The notes below the pieces were generated by a model. It did no database searches, was not told the DNA's origin, and saw only the letters and a list, made by a program, of their open reading frames with translations. From positions 1 to 64,000 of the forward strand of contig NZ_CBVJ010000099.1 of NCBI RefSeq assembly GCF_000513275.1: 64,000 nt of DNA, given 5' to 3'. Within the stretch, counting starts at the first letter, position 1. Every line of letters starts with the position of its first letter. Shown in pieces: positions 33,807 to 43,611 of the stretch. This DNA is from Paenibacillus gorillae (GTDB taxonomy: Bacteria; Bacillota; Bacilli; Paenibacillales; Paenibacillaceae). Both the position numbers and the translations under genes were made by a program.

Positions 33807-34721
33807 CTATTCTTTCACTCCGCCAAGAGTCATGCCCTTGACGAAATATTTTTGCAGGAACGGGTAGACCATGATGATTGGCAAGCTGGCGATGATCGTC
33901 ATCGTCGCACGGATGGAGGTAGGAGTAACTTGGTTCAATGCTTGGCCTCCTGTATTACTGAACACATCGCCTACCGTCTTCTGGGTCATGGAGCCGCTGG
34001 AGCTTTGCAATATTTTCATCAGCTCGTACTGGAGTGTACTGAGATTAATATTCGAAGAGTTGTACAAAAACACATCAAACCAAGAGTTCCACTGCCATAC
34101 CGCTACGAATAGTGATACTGTTGCCAGCACGGGCGTACAAAGCGGCAGCACGATGCGCATAAACGTCGTAAAGTCGCCGGCCCCGTCGATTTTGGCGGAT
34201 TCGATAATGCCTTCCGGAATGCCTTCGATAAAGGAACGAATGATAATGACATTAAAGGCGCTAATGATCCCCGGAATAATGTAAACCCAGAAGCTGTTGA
34301 GCAGATGAAGCTCCTTATACAGCAAGTAAGTCGGGATCAATCCCCCGTTGAAATACATCGTCAGAATGAACGCCAGCGCAACCCATTTGCGCAGTACATA
34401 TTCCTGCCGGCTCACTGTATAGGCAACCATGGCGGAGCAAAACACAGCCACGAGAGTGCCCAGCGTAGTACGCAGAAAAGAAATCAGCATCGAATGAAAA
34501 ATCGCAGCTTCGCGAAGCGTGTATTCGTAGTTGTACCAAGTGAAGATACGGGGCATCAGGAAAATGCCGCCCTTGGAGGCATCCATCGCGTCATTGAGCG
34601 AGACCGCCAGCATATTCAGAAACGGATAAAGCGTAACAGCCGCAAGAAACAACATAAAGACGATATTGCAGAAATCAAATATACGATCGCTTACCGAACG
34701 GCGGCGAGCTAATGCTTTCAT
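33807..34721 (-). CDS. sugar ABC transporter permease, LplC/YtcP type
   Basis: Permease of 304 residues with six membrane helices. The ATPase-docking EAA-loop (ESAKIDGAGDFTTFMRIVLP) and the C-terminal KYFVKGMTLGGVKE signature are present. The ATG is 12 bases after the LplB stop. It ends the third transporter operon and is followed by the 24-bp hairpin. Confidence 0.93.
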   Translation of the reverse strand: MKALARRRSVSDRIFDFCNIVFMLFLAAVTLYPFLNMLAVSLNDAMDASKGGIFLMPRIFTWYNYEYTLREAAIFHSMLISFLRTTLGTLVAVFCSAMVAYTVSRQEYVLRKWVALAFILTMYFNGGLIPTYLLYKELHLLNSFWVYIIPGIISAFNVIIIRSFIEGIPEGIIESAKIDGAGDFTTFMRIVLPLCTPVLATVSLFVAVWQWNSWFDVFLYNSSNINLSTLQYELMKILQSSSGSMTQKTVGDVFSNTGGQALNQVTPTSIRATMTIIASLPIIMVYPFLQKYFVKGMTLGGVKE

Positions 34722-34733
34722 GTTGGCAGCCTC

Positions 34734-35654
34734 CTAGAACAATCTCGGTTGACCCAGTCTCTTGGCAATATGGTTGGCGCCGAACAACAAGATAATGCTG
34801 ATGACGGTCTTGAACACACCGGCGGCCGTCGCTAACGAGAAGTTACCCATCGCAATACCGTATTTCAGTACGAACAGATCCAGGTTTTCGGAATACTCGG
34901 CGGTTAAGCCGTTGCCAAGCAAATATTGCGGCTCGAAGCCGGATTCCAGGATGTTGCCGAGATTCATAATAAGCAAAATAACGATGACGGACTTCAATCC
35001 CGGAAGCGTCACGTACAAAATCCGCTGCAAGCGGTTCGCGCCGTCGATTTCCGCCGCTTCGTATTGCGCCGGATCGATCGTCGTAATCGCCGTCAAATAA
35101 ATAATCGTGTTCCAGCCGAGATTTTTCCACACCTCAGAGATGCCGAGAATGCCCCAAAAATATTTGCCTTCCGCCAGCCATAGAATCGGCTCTTGAATGA
35201 TTCCGAGCTTCATCAGTATCAGATTGATGATGCCGGAGCTTTCCGTCGACAGTGCCGTGACGATAATGCTAGAGGCAACCACCCATGATATAAAATGGGG
35301 CAAGTAGCTGATCGTTTGAACCGTACGCTTGAAGACTACGCTGCGCAGCTCATTAAGCAGAATCGCCAGCACGATCGCAGTCACGAAGCCAAGCACCAAG
35401 TTAATGAGGCTCATTGCCAGCGTATTGCGCATCACCTGATAGAAGTTTTCGTCTTGAAACAGAAACTTGAAGTTTCGGAAGCCTACCCATTCCTGGTCAA
35501 AGGGGCTAGTGCCCGGCCGGAACTGCTGAAATGCGATGGACCAGCCCCATACCGGGATGTATCGAAAAACGAGCAGCCACAGGACGAATGGCACCGACAT
35601 CAGCAGGAGTGTTCTCTGTTCTGCGAGCTTGCCTAACCATGACTTTCTTGCCAT
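34734..35654 (-). CDS. sugar ABC transporter permease, LplB/YteP type
   Basis: Permease of 306 residues with six helices and the EAA-loop EAAEIDGANRLQRILYVTLPG. The ATG at 35654 is chosen because AGAGGAAG lies before it; the frame open to 35732 has 26 additional residues without a site. It is separated from the binding lipoprotein by 287 bases of hairpin-rich DNA. Confidence 0.9.
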   Translation of the reverse strand: MARKSWLGKLAEQRTLLLMSVPFVLWLLVFRYIPVWGWSIAFQQFRPGTSPFDQEWVGFRNFKFLFQDENFYQVMRNTLAMSLINLVLGFVTAIVLAILLNELRSVVFKRTVQTISYLPHFISWVVASSIIVTALSTESSGIINLILMKLGIIQEPILWLAEGKYFWGILGISEVWKNLGWNTIIYLTAITTIDPAQYEAAEIDGANRLQRILYVTLPGLKSVIVILLIMNLGNILESGFEPQYLLGNGLTAEYSENLDLFVLKYGIAMGNFSLATAAGVFKTVISIILLFGANHIAKRLGQPRLF

Positions 35655-35941
35655 CGCTCTCTTCCTCTCAGTCCGTGTGCGGAAGGACGGGGCGCCTCGC
35701 TTGCTAGCTAGGCTGACTAGATCAAGCTGCAAGCGGCTCGTATGTTAGCTCATGTTAGCCGCTTGTAGCTTGGAAGCTACCTTCCAAGCATATAGCTTAC
35801 AAGATAGCTCATGCTATCAGCTTACAGCTTGTAACTTGCTGTCTTGCCCAGTTACTGACAGCTCTCTAGCTTGCAATTGCCGCAAGACTGTCCGTCCCTC
35901 TGCCCTTGGATCGTCGTTATCGTCCTTCTCTTCTATCTCGT
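35655..35941 (-). other. hairpin-rich spacer between binding protein and permease genes
   Basis: Three adjacent stem-loops: AAGCTGCAAGCGGCT (35724-35738) with AGCCGCTTGTAGCTT (35757-35771), GCTTGGAA/TTCCAAGC (35768-35789) and GATAGC/GCTATC with flanking TTACAA/TTGTAA (about 35795-35835). No gene is present. The position suggests partial transcription attenuation or mRNA stabilisation so that lipoprotein is made in excess over permease. Confidence 0.75.
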
Positions 35942-37618
35942 CTATCTCTTCTTGCCAGCCAGCCGATCCTGTACGACGCCGTTCGCCCAGTCTTCATACG
36001 CTTTGACATCGAGCTTGTTGAAATCGGCGATGTAATCGCCCCACATCGCGTCAAACTTCTCCGGCGCGGCAAGGATCAGCTTCGGAAACCATTTGCGCTG
36101 CAGATCCATTTTTTTCTGCTCAAACAGCTGCTCCTTGGAGCCCTGCTGCTTGTTCGCCGACCAGACCGGATACCACTTCCGCTCGTCCGGCGGACTATAT
36201 ACGTCCGTAAACACCTTCAAACCGTAAGCTTCCAGAATGCTCTTGTCGCCCTCCGTATAACTCTTCTCTACAACCTCCGGCTGACGGTCAGGGAAATACG
36301 CATTGCCGTCCTCGAACAGTCCGGCTCCCATCGGCCAGTAATAGCTGAAGTAGCTAAAGCCATATGATTGCTGGAACTCCGGATTTTGAATTTGTGCAAT
36401 TTGTTCTTCCGTACGGTAGAAGCGGCCCTTATCGTCTGCCTCATAGGTTTTGCCCTTTTCGCCCCAGAACAGCAATTTCTGATTTTCCTCTTTGACCATG
36501 TTGTCAAAATACTGGATGATTCGGGCAGGGTCTTTGGCTTTTGTCGTAATGCCGATGCCCCGGTTAGTTACGAACGTCGGCGGGTCCAAATATTGATCCT
36601 TCGTCCCCTGCTCGAACACGAGCGGGAAGCCGATAAATTTGCGGTCATCGTTGCCGGCCTGCGCCAGATTTTGCACAGCGGGAACGATCTGCCAGCCGTA
36701 ATCGAAGAATCCAAGTACCCGTCCGCTGGACAGCTTTGCAATGTACTGATCATATTTCGCGACAAGCGATTCTTTATCCAGAAGCCCTTCGCTGTTCGCT
36801 TCGTTCAGCTTCTGCAGCCAGCGTTTCATGAAGTCCTTATCGCCGGTTACAGCAGCCTTCTTCGTCTCCATATCGACGTAAACTTCGCCCTCATTCGGCA
36901 GACCGTTCAGGTTCGGAGCCGGATTCGTCAGCGTGAAGAAGCGCCAGTCGTCGGTCAGCGTCTCGAAGCCGATCGTATCTCCGCCGTCAATTTGCGGATA
37001 TTTCTCTTTGTACTTCTTGATGAGATCGAAATATTCATCCAGCGTCTTGATTTTCGGATAGCCGAATTCCTTCAGCACGCCTTGCTGAATGTAGAAGGCG
37101 CCAGGTTGGTACATATCCGGTACAAAGCCGTTGCTAGCGGCAAACGGGATGACGTAAATGTTGCCGTCCTCGGATGCCATCTGGTCCCAATAAGGACCAT
37201 AAAGCTTTTTCAAATTCGGCGCATACTGGTCCAGCAGATCATTCAGCGGAATGAACGCTTTGGCATCCAGCATTTTGTCGATGCCGCTGTCAGGTACCAC
37301 AACATCCGGCAGGTCACCGCCGGCAATCATGACGCCAAGCTTCGTATTCAGATCGCCGACCAAATACTCCATTTTAAAATTGACGCCGGTTTGGTCTTCC
37401 AGCAATTTGCCCAGCACAGTCTCATTCGTATTGGTATCCTTGCCGGCAACCGCGGCATTGAAATACGTGAAGGTGACTGGTGTCTTCTTCTCACCCGAAG
37501 CCGGGTCCGCAGACGCCGACGGAGCAGAAGACTTGCCGCCGTTAGCGCCAGAACAGCCGGCCAGCAGCATGACGAGTGAAACGGAAAGCAGAACGTACGA
37601 TAACTGTGAAATCTTCAT
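35942..37618 (-). CDS. sugar ABC transporter solute-binding lipoprotein
   Basis: Surface lipoprotein of 558 residues, LplA-like, with a signal peptide ending in LAGC (Cys near 22) and a low-complexity linker of Ser/Ala/Gly. A large extracellular binding domain follows with aromatic-rich regions (YFSYYWPMGAG). It is first in its transporter operon and lies 98 bases downstream of the sensor kinase stop; a cre-like box sits in that gap. Substrate unknown. Confidence 0.93.
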   Translation of the reverse strand: MKISQLSYVLLSVSLVMLLAGCSGANGGKSSAPSASADPASGEKKTPVTFTYFNAAVAGKDTNTNETVLGKLLEDQTGVNFKMEYLVGDLNTKLGVMIAGGDLPDVVVPDSGIDKMLDAKAFIPLNDLLDQYAPNLKKLYGPYWDQMASEDGNIYVIPFAASNGFVPDMYQPGAFYIQQGVLKEFGYPKIKTLDEYFDLIKKYKEKYPQIDGGDTIGFETLTDDWRFFTLTNPAPNLNGLPNEGEVYVDMETKKAAVTGDKDFMKRWLQKLNEANSEGLLDKESLVAKYDQYIAKLSSGRVLGFFDYGWQIVPAVQNLAQAGNDDRKFIGFPLVFEQGTKDQYLDPPTFVTNRGIGITTKAKDPARIIQYFDNMVKEENQKLLFWGEKGKTYEADDKGRFYRTEEQIAQIQNPEFQQSYGFSYFSYYWPMGAGLFEDGNAYFPDRQPEVVEKSYTEGDKSILEAYGLKVFTDVYSPPDERKWYPVWSANKQQGSKEQLFEQKKMDLQRKWFPKLILAAPEKFDAMWGDYIADFNKLDVKAYEDWANGVVQDRLAGKKR

Positions 37619-37652
37619 ATCGATGGATTCTCCTCTTGAAAGGATCGATTTT

Positions 37653-37666
37653 TGAAAGCCCTTTCA
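37653..37666. promoter_or_regulatory. near-cre box upstream of binding lipoprotein
   Basis: TGAAAGCCCTTTCA matches TGWAANCGNTNWCA except for the central CG (CC here). It is almost a perfect palindrome and lies 35 bases from the ATG. The mismatch in the core CG makes CcpA binding uncertain. Confidence 0.35.
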
Positions 37667-37717
37667 TTTTTATCATAATCAATCGCCGAAAGCCGGTCAT
37701 CTCGTAAACTTTAGCTT

Positions 37718-39469
37718 TTATTTCGAAAAATTAAGCTGTTGCGGCAGCCGCATTTTGACCGTTGTCCCCGCTCCAGGGGAACTTTCAATGTCCAGACGGG
37801 CGTCATCGCCATAAAATAATTGCAGTCTCGCGATCACATTCCGGATGCCGACATGCTCCTCGGCATTGTCCTCCAGACTTCTCTCGGACAGTACATATCG
37901 AAGCTTGTCCTCCTCCATGCCGATCCCGTTGTCCCGCAGCACAAAGACAAGCTCCTCCCCTTCTGCCGTAACGTCCAGCTGAATGACGCCCTGCTCCTGA
38001 ATCGCTTCAATACCGTGAATGTTCGCATTCTCGACAAAAGGGATAAAGATCATTTTCGGAATCAGGCATAGCGCGGCTTCGTCTGTCACATCAATGCGGT
38101 AGACCAGCTTCTCGCCAAACCGGTATTGCTGAATGTCGAGAAAAGAAATGATCAGATCAATCTCCTGCCGGACAGTTATCCAATCATTGCCCCAGGCAAG
38201 CGACTTGCGGAAAATTTTGGCCAAGCTGCTGATGATCCGGGCCGTCTCCTCCTCCCGCTTGATCAGGCTTCGCATCCGCAGCGCCTCCAGCGCATTGAAC
38301 AGAAAATGCGGATTAATCTGGCTTTGCAGCGCATGAAGCTGAGCCCGCCGCCGCTGCAGCTCCAGATCCTTGGCCTGAATATCTGCGAGGTACACGTCGT
38401 CGATCAGACTTTTGATCTGTCCTGTCATCCGGTTGAATTCAACGGTTAGCTGGCCGATTTCATCCGTCGATTCCACATGATCGATGGGATCAAAGCGCTG
38501 GTTTTTGATCTGCTTCATTTGCTTCAGAATGCGGAGCAGCCGATCATGCAGCGACTTGGCGATCCAGACGATAATAAGCGTCGGAAGTAGCAGATTGATC
38601 AGCGCCAAATAGACAACAGCCATCTGCGATTTCTGAATCTCGGCCAATATTTGATGCTCAGGCATAATGCCAATAATCGTCCAGCCCCTTAAATAATCAA
38701 CGTTGGGAAAAGACTTCGTAAAGACGAGTGCCCCATCCGGCTTGTCCACCGCTGTAAACGGAATCGGCTGCTGCCGCCAATCGATGCCAGCTGCCGTTGT
38801 GAAATCAATGACGCCGTCCCGGTTGACCAGATACAAGTCGCCTTGCAGCGCCCGGTTGTCCAATATCTGCTTGAACTTATCGTGATGAAAATCGATTTTT
38901 AATATTTTCGCGTAACGGTTGGATGCCTGCATATTCAACTTCCGTATCAAGCTGTACGCACCGTCCCCGCTCTCCGGGCTTCCGCTCCGGGTATGAACGA
39001 GCAGCGGCGCATCGCCGCTTGCAGCAGACATGACCGCGCCGTACCACGCCGATCCCTTCACATCGTCGGTGATCGGACTGATTCCTCCCGCTCCCAGCAG
39101 CGTCGGATTGTCAGTGTAGATCGTAAGGTCTTGGATCGACCTGTCCAGTGGCGCATACCGGTTAAGGGTTGGCCGAATATAGGCGTCATAAGCATCCAAG
39201 TATTCGACCCAATCGGGATATTCCCGCTCCAGCGACTCATTCATCCACCCGTCCGCATAGATGATGGAGGATACGCCAACTGCCGCATCGATTTTGACGC
39301 GGAAAGCGTTCTGAATCCGGTCCAGCTCCAGCGAAATGTCCTGTTCCTTTTGCTTGCGGACACTGTTTGTAGTCACGGAATAGAAGAAAAGATTTGTAAA
39401 CAATACAGGGATAAACACCGCTATAAAATAAAACAGCAGCAGCTTGTTGCGCAGCCTTATATTATTCAT
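37718..39469 (-). CDS. YesM-type sensor histidine kinase
   Basis: Kinase of 583 residues. Helix 1 at about 8-28, extracytoplasmic sensor to about 275, helix 2 at about 280-300, HAMP to about 355, His_kinase with INPHFLFNALEAL, ATPase domain with PFVENANIHGI, RDNGIGMEED and HVGIRNV. The ATG at 39469 overlaps the regulator stop by eight bases (ATGAATAA), showing coupling; the longer frame would add 43 residues without a ribosome site. Expected to sense the sugar imported by the neighbouring transporter. Confidence 0.92.
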   Translation of the reverse strand: MNNIRLRNKLLLFYFIAVFIPVLFTNLFFYSVTTNSVRKQKEQDISLELDRIQNAFRVKIDAAVGVSSIIYADGWMNESLEREYPDWVEYLDAYDAYIRPTLNRYAPLDRSIQDLTIYTDNPTLLGAGGISPITDDVKGSAWYGAVMSAASGDAPLLVHTRSGSPESGDGAYSLIRKLNMQASNRYAKILKIDFHHDKFKQILDNRALQGDLYLVNRDGVIDFTTAAGIDWRQQPIPFTAVDKPDGALVFTKSFPNVDYLRGWTIIGIMPEHQILAEIQKSQMAVVYLALINLLLPTLIIVWIAKSLHDRLLRILKQMKQIKNQRFDPIDHVESTDEIGQLTVEFNRMTGQIKSLIDDVYLADIQAKDLELQRRRAQLHALQSQINPHFLFNALEALRMRSLIKREEETARIISSLAKIFRKSLAWGNDWITVRQEIDLIISFLDIQQYRFGEKLVYRIDVTDEAALCLIPKMIFIPFVENANIHGIEAIQEQGVIQLDVTAEGEELVFVLRDNGIGMEEDKLRYVLSERSLEDNAEEHVGIRNVIARLQLFYGDDARLDIESSPGAGTTVKMRLPQQLNFSK

Positions 39470-40544
39470 CCGGAGCGCCCCCGCCCGTCTGCGCCAGCAA
39501 TCGGCTTCTGTATTCAGCAGGCGTCGTCCGCTCCAGCTTCTCGAACTGGGTAATAAAATAGTTGGAGCTGCTGAACCCTGCCCTCTCGGCCACCTCATAG
39601 ATTTTCAGCTCTGTCTGGCGCAGCAGCTTCTTCGCCTCCCGAATTCGGACCCCGAGCAGAAACTCGTTGAAATACATGCCGTACGTCTTCCGGAACAACT
39701 GGCCCATATATACCGGATTCATATAATGCTGCGAGGCCATTCCCTTCAAGCTCATATTTTCTCTAAAATTCGATTCGATGTAGCTTTTCACTTGATGAAT
39801 GCTGCCCTGCAGCTTGGCTTTGCGCAGTTCCCCGATCCGCGCTGTTCCCTCCAATGCAAACCCCATCAAGCGCTCCTCCAGCGTTTCAAAGCCGCCTTTG
39901 CCTGCAACGCTCCAGCCGATCAGCTCATCAAGGCCCTGAAGCGCCAAGCTTCCCTCCATATCGCTGATGATTTTTTTCACATTGGCAATTAACCGGCCAA
40001 CCGTTCTGCCCGCTGCCGCAGCGTCCGCTCCGCGTCTCTCCAGCTCTTGAATAAACTGTCTTACCGCACGCCGCACCGCCTCCGGGTCGTTCTCCTCCAT
40101 CCGGTCCGTCACCGCAAGCACCAGCGGCAAATCCGCTTCCGGGGACAAGCCTCCCGACGTGGAATTTGCCTGCAGTTGTCCATGCAGTCTGCTCAGCGCA
40201 GCCTTCAGCTCATCCACATCAATCGGCTTCAAAATATAGTCCTGAACCTGATAGCGCATCGCCTGCTGGGCATATTTGAAATCCTCGTATCCGCTCAATA
40301 CGATAAAAGCGATACCCTCCATGCCTGCTTCCTTCACTTTTCCGATCAGCTCAAGTCCCGTAACGACCGGCATGCGGATATCTGTTACGACCAGATCAGG
40401 TTCGCTCGCCTTCACCGCTTCGAATGCTTCCGCTCCGTTTGCAGCTTCGCCAATGACCTCATAGCCGCATTCCTGCCAGTCGATCAGCTGCCGAAGTCCC
40501 TGACGCACATACACCTCATCATCCACCAACAACACCTTGAACAT
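39462..40544 (-). CDS. YesN-type response regulator, AraC output
   Basis: Regulator of 360 residues: receiver domain with D8-D9 and phosphoacceptor D55 (VVTDIRMPVVTG), a linker and an AraC double helix-turn-helix (about 265-355, ending TTPAEYRSRL). The ATG at 40544 has GGATGGGG before it; the open frame extends 12 residues further but has no good site. First gene of the third transporter set. Confidence 0.92.
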   Translation of the reverse strand: MFKVLLVDDEVYVRQGLRQLIDWQECGYEVIGEAANGAEAFEAVKASEPDLVVTDIRMPVVTGLELIGKVKEAGMEGIAFIVLSGYEDFKYAQQAMRYQVQDYILKPIDVDELKAALSRLHGQLQANSTSGGLSPEADLPLVLAVTDRMEENDPEAVRRAVRQFIQELERRGADAAAAGRTVGRLIANVKKIISDMEGSLALQGLDELIGWSVAGKGGFETLEERLMGFALEGTARIGELRKAKLQGSIHQVKSYIESNFRENMSLKGMASQHYMNPVYMGQLFRKTYGMYFNEFLLGVRIREAKKLLRQTELKIYEVAERAGFSSSNYFITQFEKLERTTPAEYRSRLLAQTGGGAPDE

Positions 40545-40887
40545 AGACCCCATCCTCTCTGGACGCTCTACAGCCCGCATCTGTCACGCCGCTATTGGAC
40601 ACATAAAATTCTACAACCGGATAAAACCCAACCGTTATAAAAGAACCTCCTTGACATGGTGACTCCCATCATTTTAAAAAAATACGCTATACCGGGCTTT
40701 TTCGCCGTTTTTGGTATCTAATTCTTCTTTAAACAAGCTCCCCTTGTCCTCTTCTTCGCTCTCCTCCCCTTCAGCTCAAATTCAACAATATCAATTACAG
40801 ACAAAAATAGATCAATCCCACGCATTGTCCCCCCTTGGGCGATTGTGTAAGCTTCATTTATGAAACGAACTTAAGGAGGAAAAACGA
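40545..40887. promoter_or_regulatory. divergent intergenic region before the Moc-like set
   Basis: Between the YesN gene (-) and the desaturase gene (+). It contains TTGACATGGTGACTCCCATC near 40651, an A/T-rich stretch and a pyrimidine-rich segment. Promoter parts are present but I cannot draw a confident -35/-10 pair. No gene is seen. Confidence 0.35.
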
Positions 40888-41977
40888 GTGCCGACCCAAG
40901 ACATCCGCAAGCGGGACTACAGCCTGACGGGACCGGAAGGCGAACGGGCCCAGCAAAGGGGACTCGTCGCCGCAGAATGGTACGCGACCCCGATACCCCG
41001 CGCCAAAATGAAAGAGCTTATGAAACGAAAAGACGGTCCGGCTATACGCGACACGATCATCTGGTTCTGTGCGCTTGCCGCTGCCGGCTTGCTGGCCTAT
41101 TGGTCATGGGGAAGCTGGTGGGCCATTCCCGCTTTCGCCCTCTATGGCGTGCTTTACGCCTCGCCTGCCGACTCCCGCTGGCATGAGTGCGGACATGGCA
41201 CTGCATTCAAGACAGCCTGGATGAATGAAGCCGTCTATCAGATCGCTTCCTTCATGATTTTAAGACCAGCTACACCTTGGAGATGGAGCCATTCCAGACA
41301 TCATACCGATACCATCATCGTGGGCCGCGACCCGGAAATCGTCTCGCCCCGCCCGCCGGTCTGGCATGTCATTGCGATGGAGCTTTTTCAAGCTGTACGG
41401 CGGCCCGCGTGATGTGTGGCGGATGCTCCTGCACTGCGTCGGCAAGCTGGATGCCGAAGAAAAGGAATATATTCCGGCCTCTGAGGTTCGCAAGACGTGC
41501 TGGGAATCCCGGGTTTATGTTCTTATCTTTGTCATTGTGATTGCAGCCTGCTTCTACTACGGAACGATAAAGCCGGCCATGTTCATCGTGCTCCCTTCCT
41601 TCTTCGGAAGCTTTCTCGTCCTGATGACCGGCTTGTCGCAGCATCTGGGACTCTACGAGGATGTGCTGGATCACCGGCTGAACACGCGCACGACGTATAT
41701 GAATCCCATCGTCCGTTTCTTGTACTGGAACATGAATTACCATATCGAGCATCATATGTTTCCGATGGTGCCCTACCATGCTCTTCCTAAGCTTCATGAA
41801 GCGATTAAGCATGATTGCCCGGAGCCTTCCCCAAGCTTGTCCGCAGCGCTGAGAGAAGTATTCACCGCGCTTGTCCGGCAGCGGAAGGACCCGTCCTATA
41901 CGATTGTAAGACCGCTTCCTTCCACGGCAGCCCCTTATGAATATGGGCCAGAAGCAGTCGCGGCAACAGCAGAGTAA
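40888..41977 (+). pseudogene. membrane fatty-acid-desaturase / MocD-like oxygenase, frameshifted
   Basis: Non-heme di-iron membrane oxygenase. The three histidine boxes are present: HECGH (first frame, near residue 99), HSRHH (first frame, near 138) and HIEHH (second frame). The reading frame breaks at about 41384-41388, in a run of five T: the first frame ends 24 bases later at 41412 and the second frame carries the rest. Dropping one T restores a single 362-residue protein (MELFKLYGGPRDVW). This is either a genuine frameshift mutation or a homopolymer base-calling error. The GTG start has AAGGAGG at the right distance. It is followed by a Rieske protein and a ferredoxin reductase, the pattern of MocD-MocE-MocF. 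Confidence 0.85.
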
Positions 41978-42004
41978 CCAAACTAATATGAAGAGGTGCT
42001 TACT

Positions 42005-42325
42005 ATGACATATGAAGGCTGGATTGCAGCATGCGATGCCGAGGATATCGACGAGGAAGACGTGATCCGGTTTGATTACGAGGACCGGACATTCGCGATC
42101 TACCGCTCTGATAAAAGCGAATATTATGCCACAGACGGCTACTGCACACACGAGAAATTCCATCTGTCCGACGGGCTCGTTATGGGCAAGCATATTGAAT
42201 GCCCCAAGCATAACGGACGATTCGACTATACGACCGGCGAAGCGAAACGCGCCCCGGTATGCAACGCGCTCCAAACCTATCCTGTGAAAAACGAAGCCGG
42301 GCAAATTTGGATCAAAATCAGCTAA
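42005..42325 (+). CDS. Rieske [2Fe-2S] ferredoxin, MocE-like
   Basis: Electron-transfer protein of 106 residues. The cluster ligands are CTHEKFHL (CxH) and CPKHNGRF (CxxH), about 17 residues apart as in Rieske ferredoxins. The gene starts 27 bases after the desaturase and ends 12 bases before the reductase, so the three form one operon. It should pass electrons from the reductase to the di-iron oxygenase. The ATG at 42005 is preferred because GAGGTG precedes it. Confidence 0.9.
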   Translation: MTYEGWIAACDAEDIDEEDVIRFDYEDRTFAIYRSDKSEYYATDGYCTHEKFHLSDGLVMGKHIECPKHNGRFDYTTGEAKRAPVCNALQTYPVKNEAGQIWIKIS

Positions 42326-42337
42326 GGAGGCTTTACA

Positions 42338-43594
42338 ATGAAGGACAACGGTATGGTCATTATCGGAGCGGGCGAGACAGGCGCAAGAGCCGCCGCCGGG
42401 CTCCGGGAACAGGGCTGGACGGGTGCGATCACTCTCATTGGCGAGGAGTCTCATGCTCCCTATGAGCGTCCTCCCCTGTCCAAGCAAGTGCTTCAAGAGG
42501 CCGGCGAACCTTCGCCGGCTTATATCGTCACAGCAGAGAAATTGAAGGAGCAGCGCATTGACTTCATTCATGGCAGCAAGGCGGCCTCCATCGATCGGAA
42601 CAACCATATTGTTGCGATAGGGGACGGCAGGCAATTCCGCTATGAACGGCTGCTGCTCGCAACCGGGGCCCGCCCCCGCATGCTTCAACTGCCGGATTCC
42701 GGCAGCGGAGCGAGCCAAGCTTCGAATATCCGCTACCTCCGTTCCTATGCCGATGCGCTGGCACTTCGCAGCCGGCTTCAGCCCGGCCAGCGGGTTGCCA
42801 TCATCGGCGGAGGCTTCATCGGCCTTGAAGTCGCGGCAAGCGCCAGATACCAGGGCTGTGCCGTTACGGTTATCGAAGCCGGCCCGCGCATTCTAATGCG
42901 CGGTGTGCCGGAATCGATTGGTCGTGTCGTCGAAGCCCGCCACCGGGGAGAGGGTGTTTCCTTCAAGCTGAATGCCGGTATTCAAGCGATCGAAAGCGCA
43001 GAATCAGAGAGCATCATCACGTTCACAGACGGAGAAGCGCTCGCCTTCGATGTCATTCTGGCAGGCATCGGAGCCGTGCCGGATACAGTACTCGCCTCTG
43101 GCTGCGGCCTGACAATCGAGAACGGTATTGCCGTTGACGAGCGCTTATGCACGAGCGATCCCGATATTTTCGCCGCAGGAGACTGCTGCTCATTCCCCCA
43201 TCCGCTCTATGGCGGGATGCGAATCCGGCTGGAGGCTTGGCGCAATGCGCAGGAGCAAGGCACGCATGCAGCAGGCAGCATGCTCGGCTCCACTGAAGCC
43301 TATAGCGCCGTTCCCTGGTTCTGGTCCGATCAGTATGACCTGACGCTCCAAGTTACCGGATTGCCGCATACCGCACGCACGACCGTCCATCGCAGCCTTG
43401 GGGCGACAGGCGACTTGTACTTTCACCTGGCGGATGGTTACCGGCTCGCGGCTGCCAGCGCGATTGGCCGGAACGGCATTGCTAAGGACATTCGCCTTGC
43501 GGAGATGCTCATCGCATCCCAAGCCGCTCTTGATCCGGTGCAGCTCGCGGCACCGGACATTAAACTCAGATCACTGCTAACGATTAACGCTTAA
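42338..43594 (+). CDS. FAD-dependent ferredoxin reductase, MocF-like
   Basis: Cytoplasmic flavoprotein of 418 residues with an N-terminal FAD-binding motif (VIIGAGETGARAA), an NAD(P)H motif (VAIIGGGFIGLEVA) near 150 and a conserved ERPPLSK loop and AAGDCC near the C-terminus. This order matches the ferredoxin reductases that serve Rieske ferredoxins (ThcD, MocF). It completes an oxygenase electron chain with the two genes before it. AAGGAGG lies upstream of the ATG. The terminator at 43612 ends the operon. Confidence 0.93.
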   Translation: MKDNGMVIIGAGETGARAAAGLREQGWTGAITLIGEESHAPYERPPLSKQVLQEAGEPSPAYIVTAEKLKEQRIDFIHGSKAASIDRNNHIVAIGDGRQFRYERLLLATGARPRMLQLPDSGSGASQASNIRYLRSYADALALRSRLQPGQRVAIIGGGFIGLEVAASARYQGCAVTVIEAGPRILMRGVPESIGRVVEARHRGEGVSFKLNAGIQAIESAESESIITFTDGEALAFDVILAGIGAVPDTVLASGCGLTIENGIAVDERLCTSDPDIFAAGDCCSFPHPLYGGMRIRLEAWRNAQEQGTHAAGSMLGSTEAYSAVPWFWSDQYDLTLQVTGLPHTARTTVHRSLGATGDLYFHLADGYRLAAASAIGRNGIAKDIRLAEMLIASQAALDPVQLAAPDIKLRSLLTINA

Positions 43595-43611
43595 CCAGTA
43601 GATATGGAAAA

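Noticed and set aside
41384-41388. Programmed ribosomal frameshift in the desaturase
   Set aside because: There is no stop codon at the shift, no stem-loop directly after and no known slippery signal; a mutation or base-calling error in T5 is simpler.
41366-41977. A separate second desaturase gene
   Set aside because: It continues the first frame after one base shift and carries the third histidine box, so the two parts are one broken gene.
41369-42718. 449-codon minus-strand frame
   Set aside because: It overlaps the desaturase, Rieske and reductase genes on the opposite strand, which have clear domain motifs.
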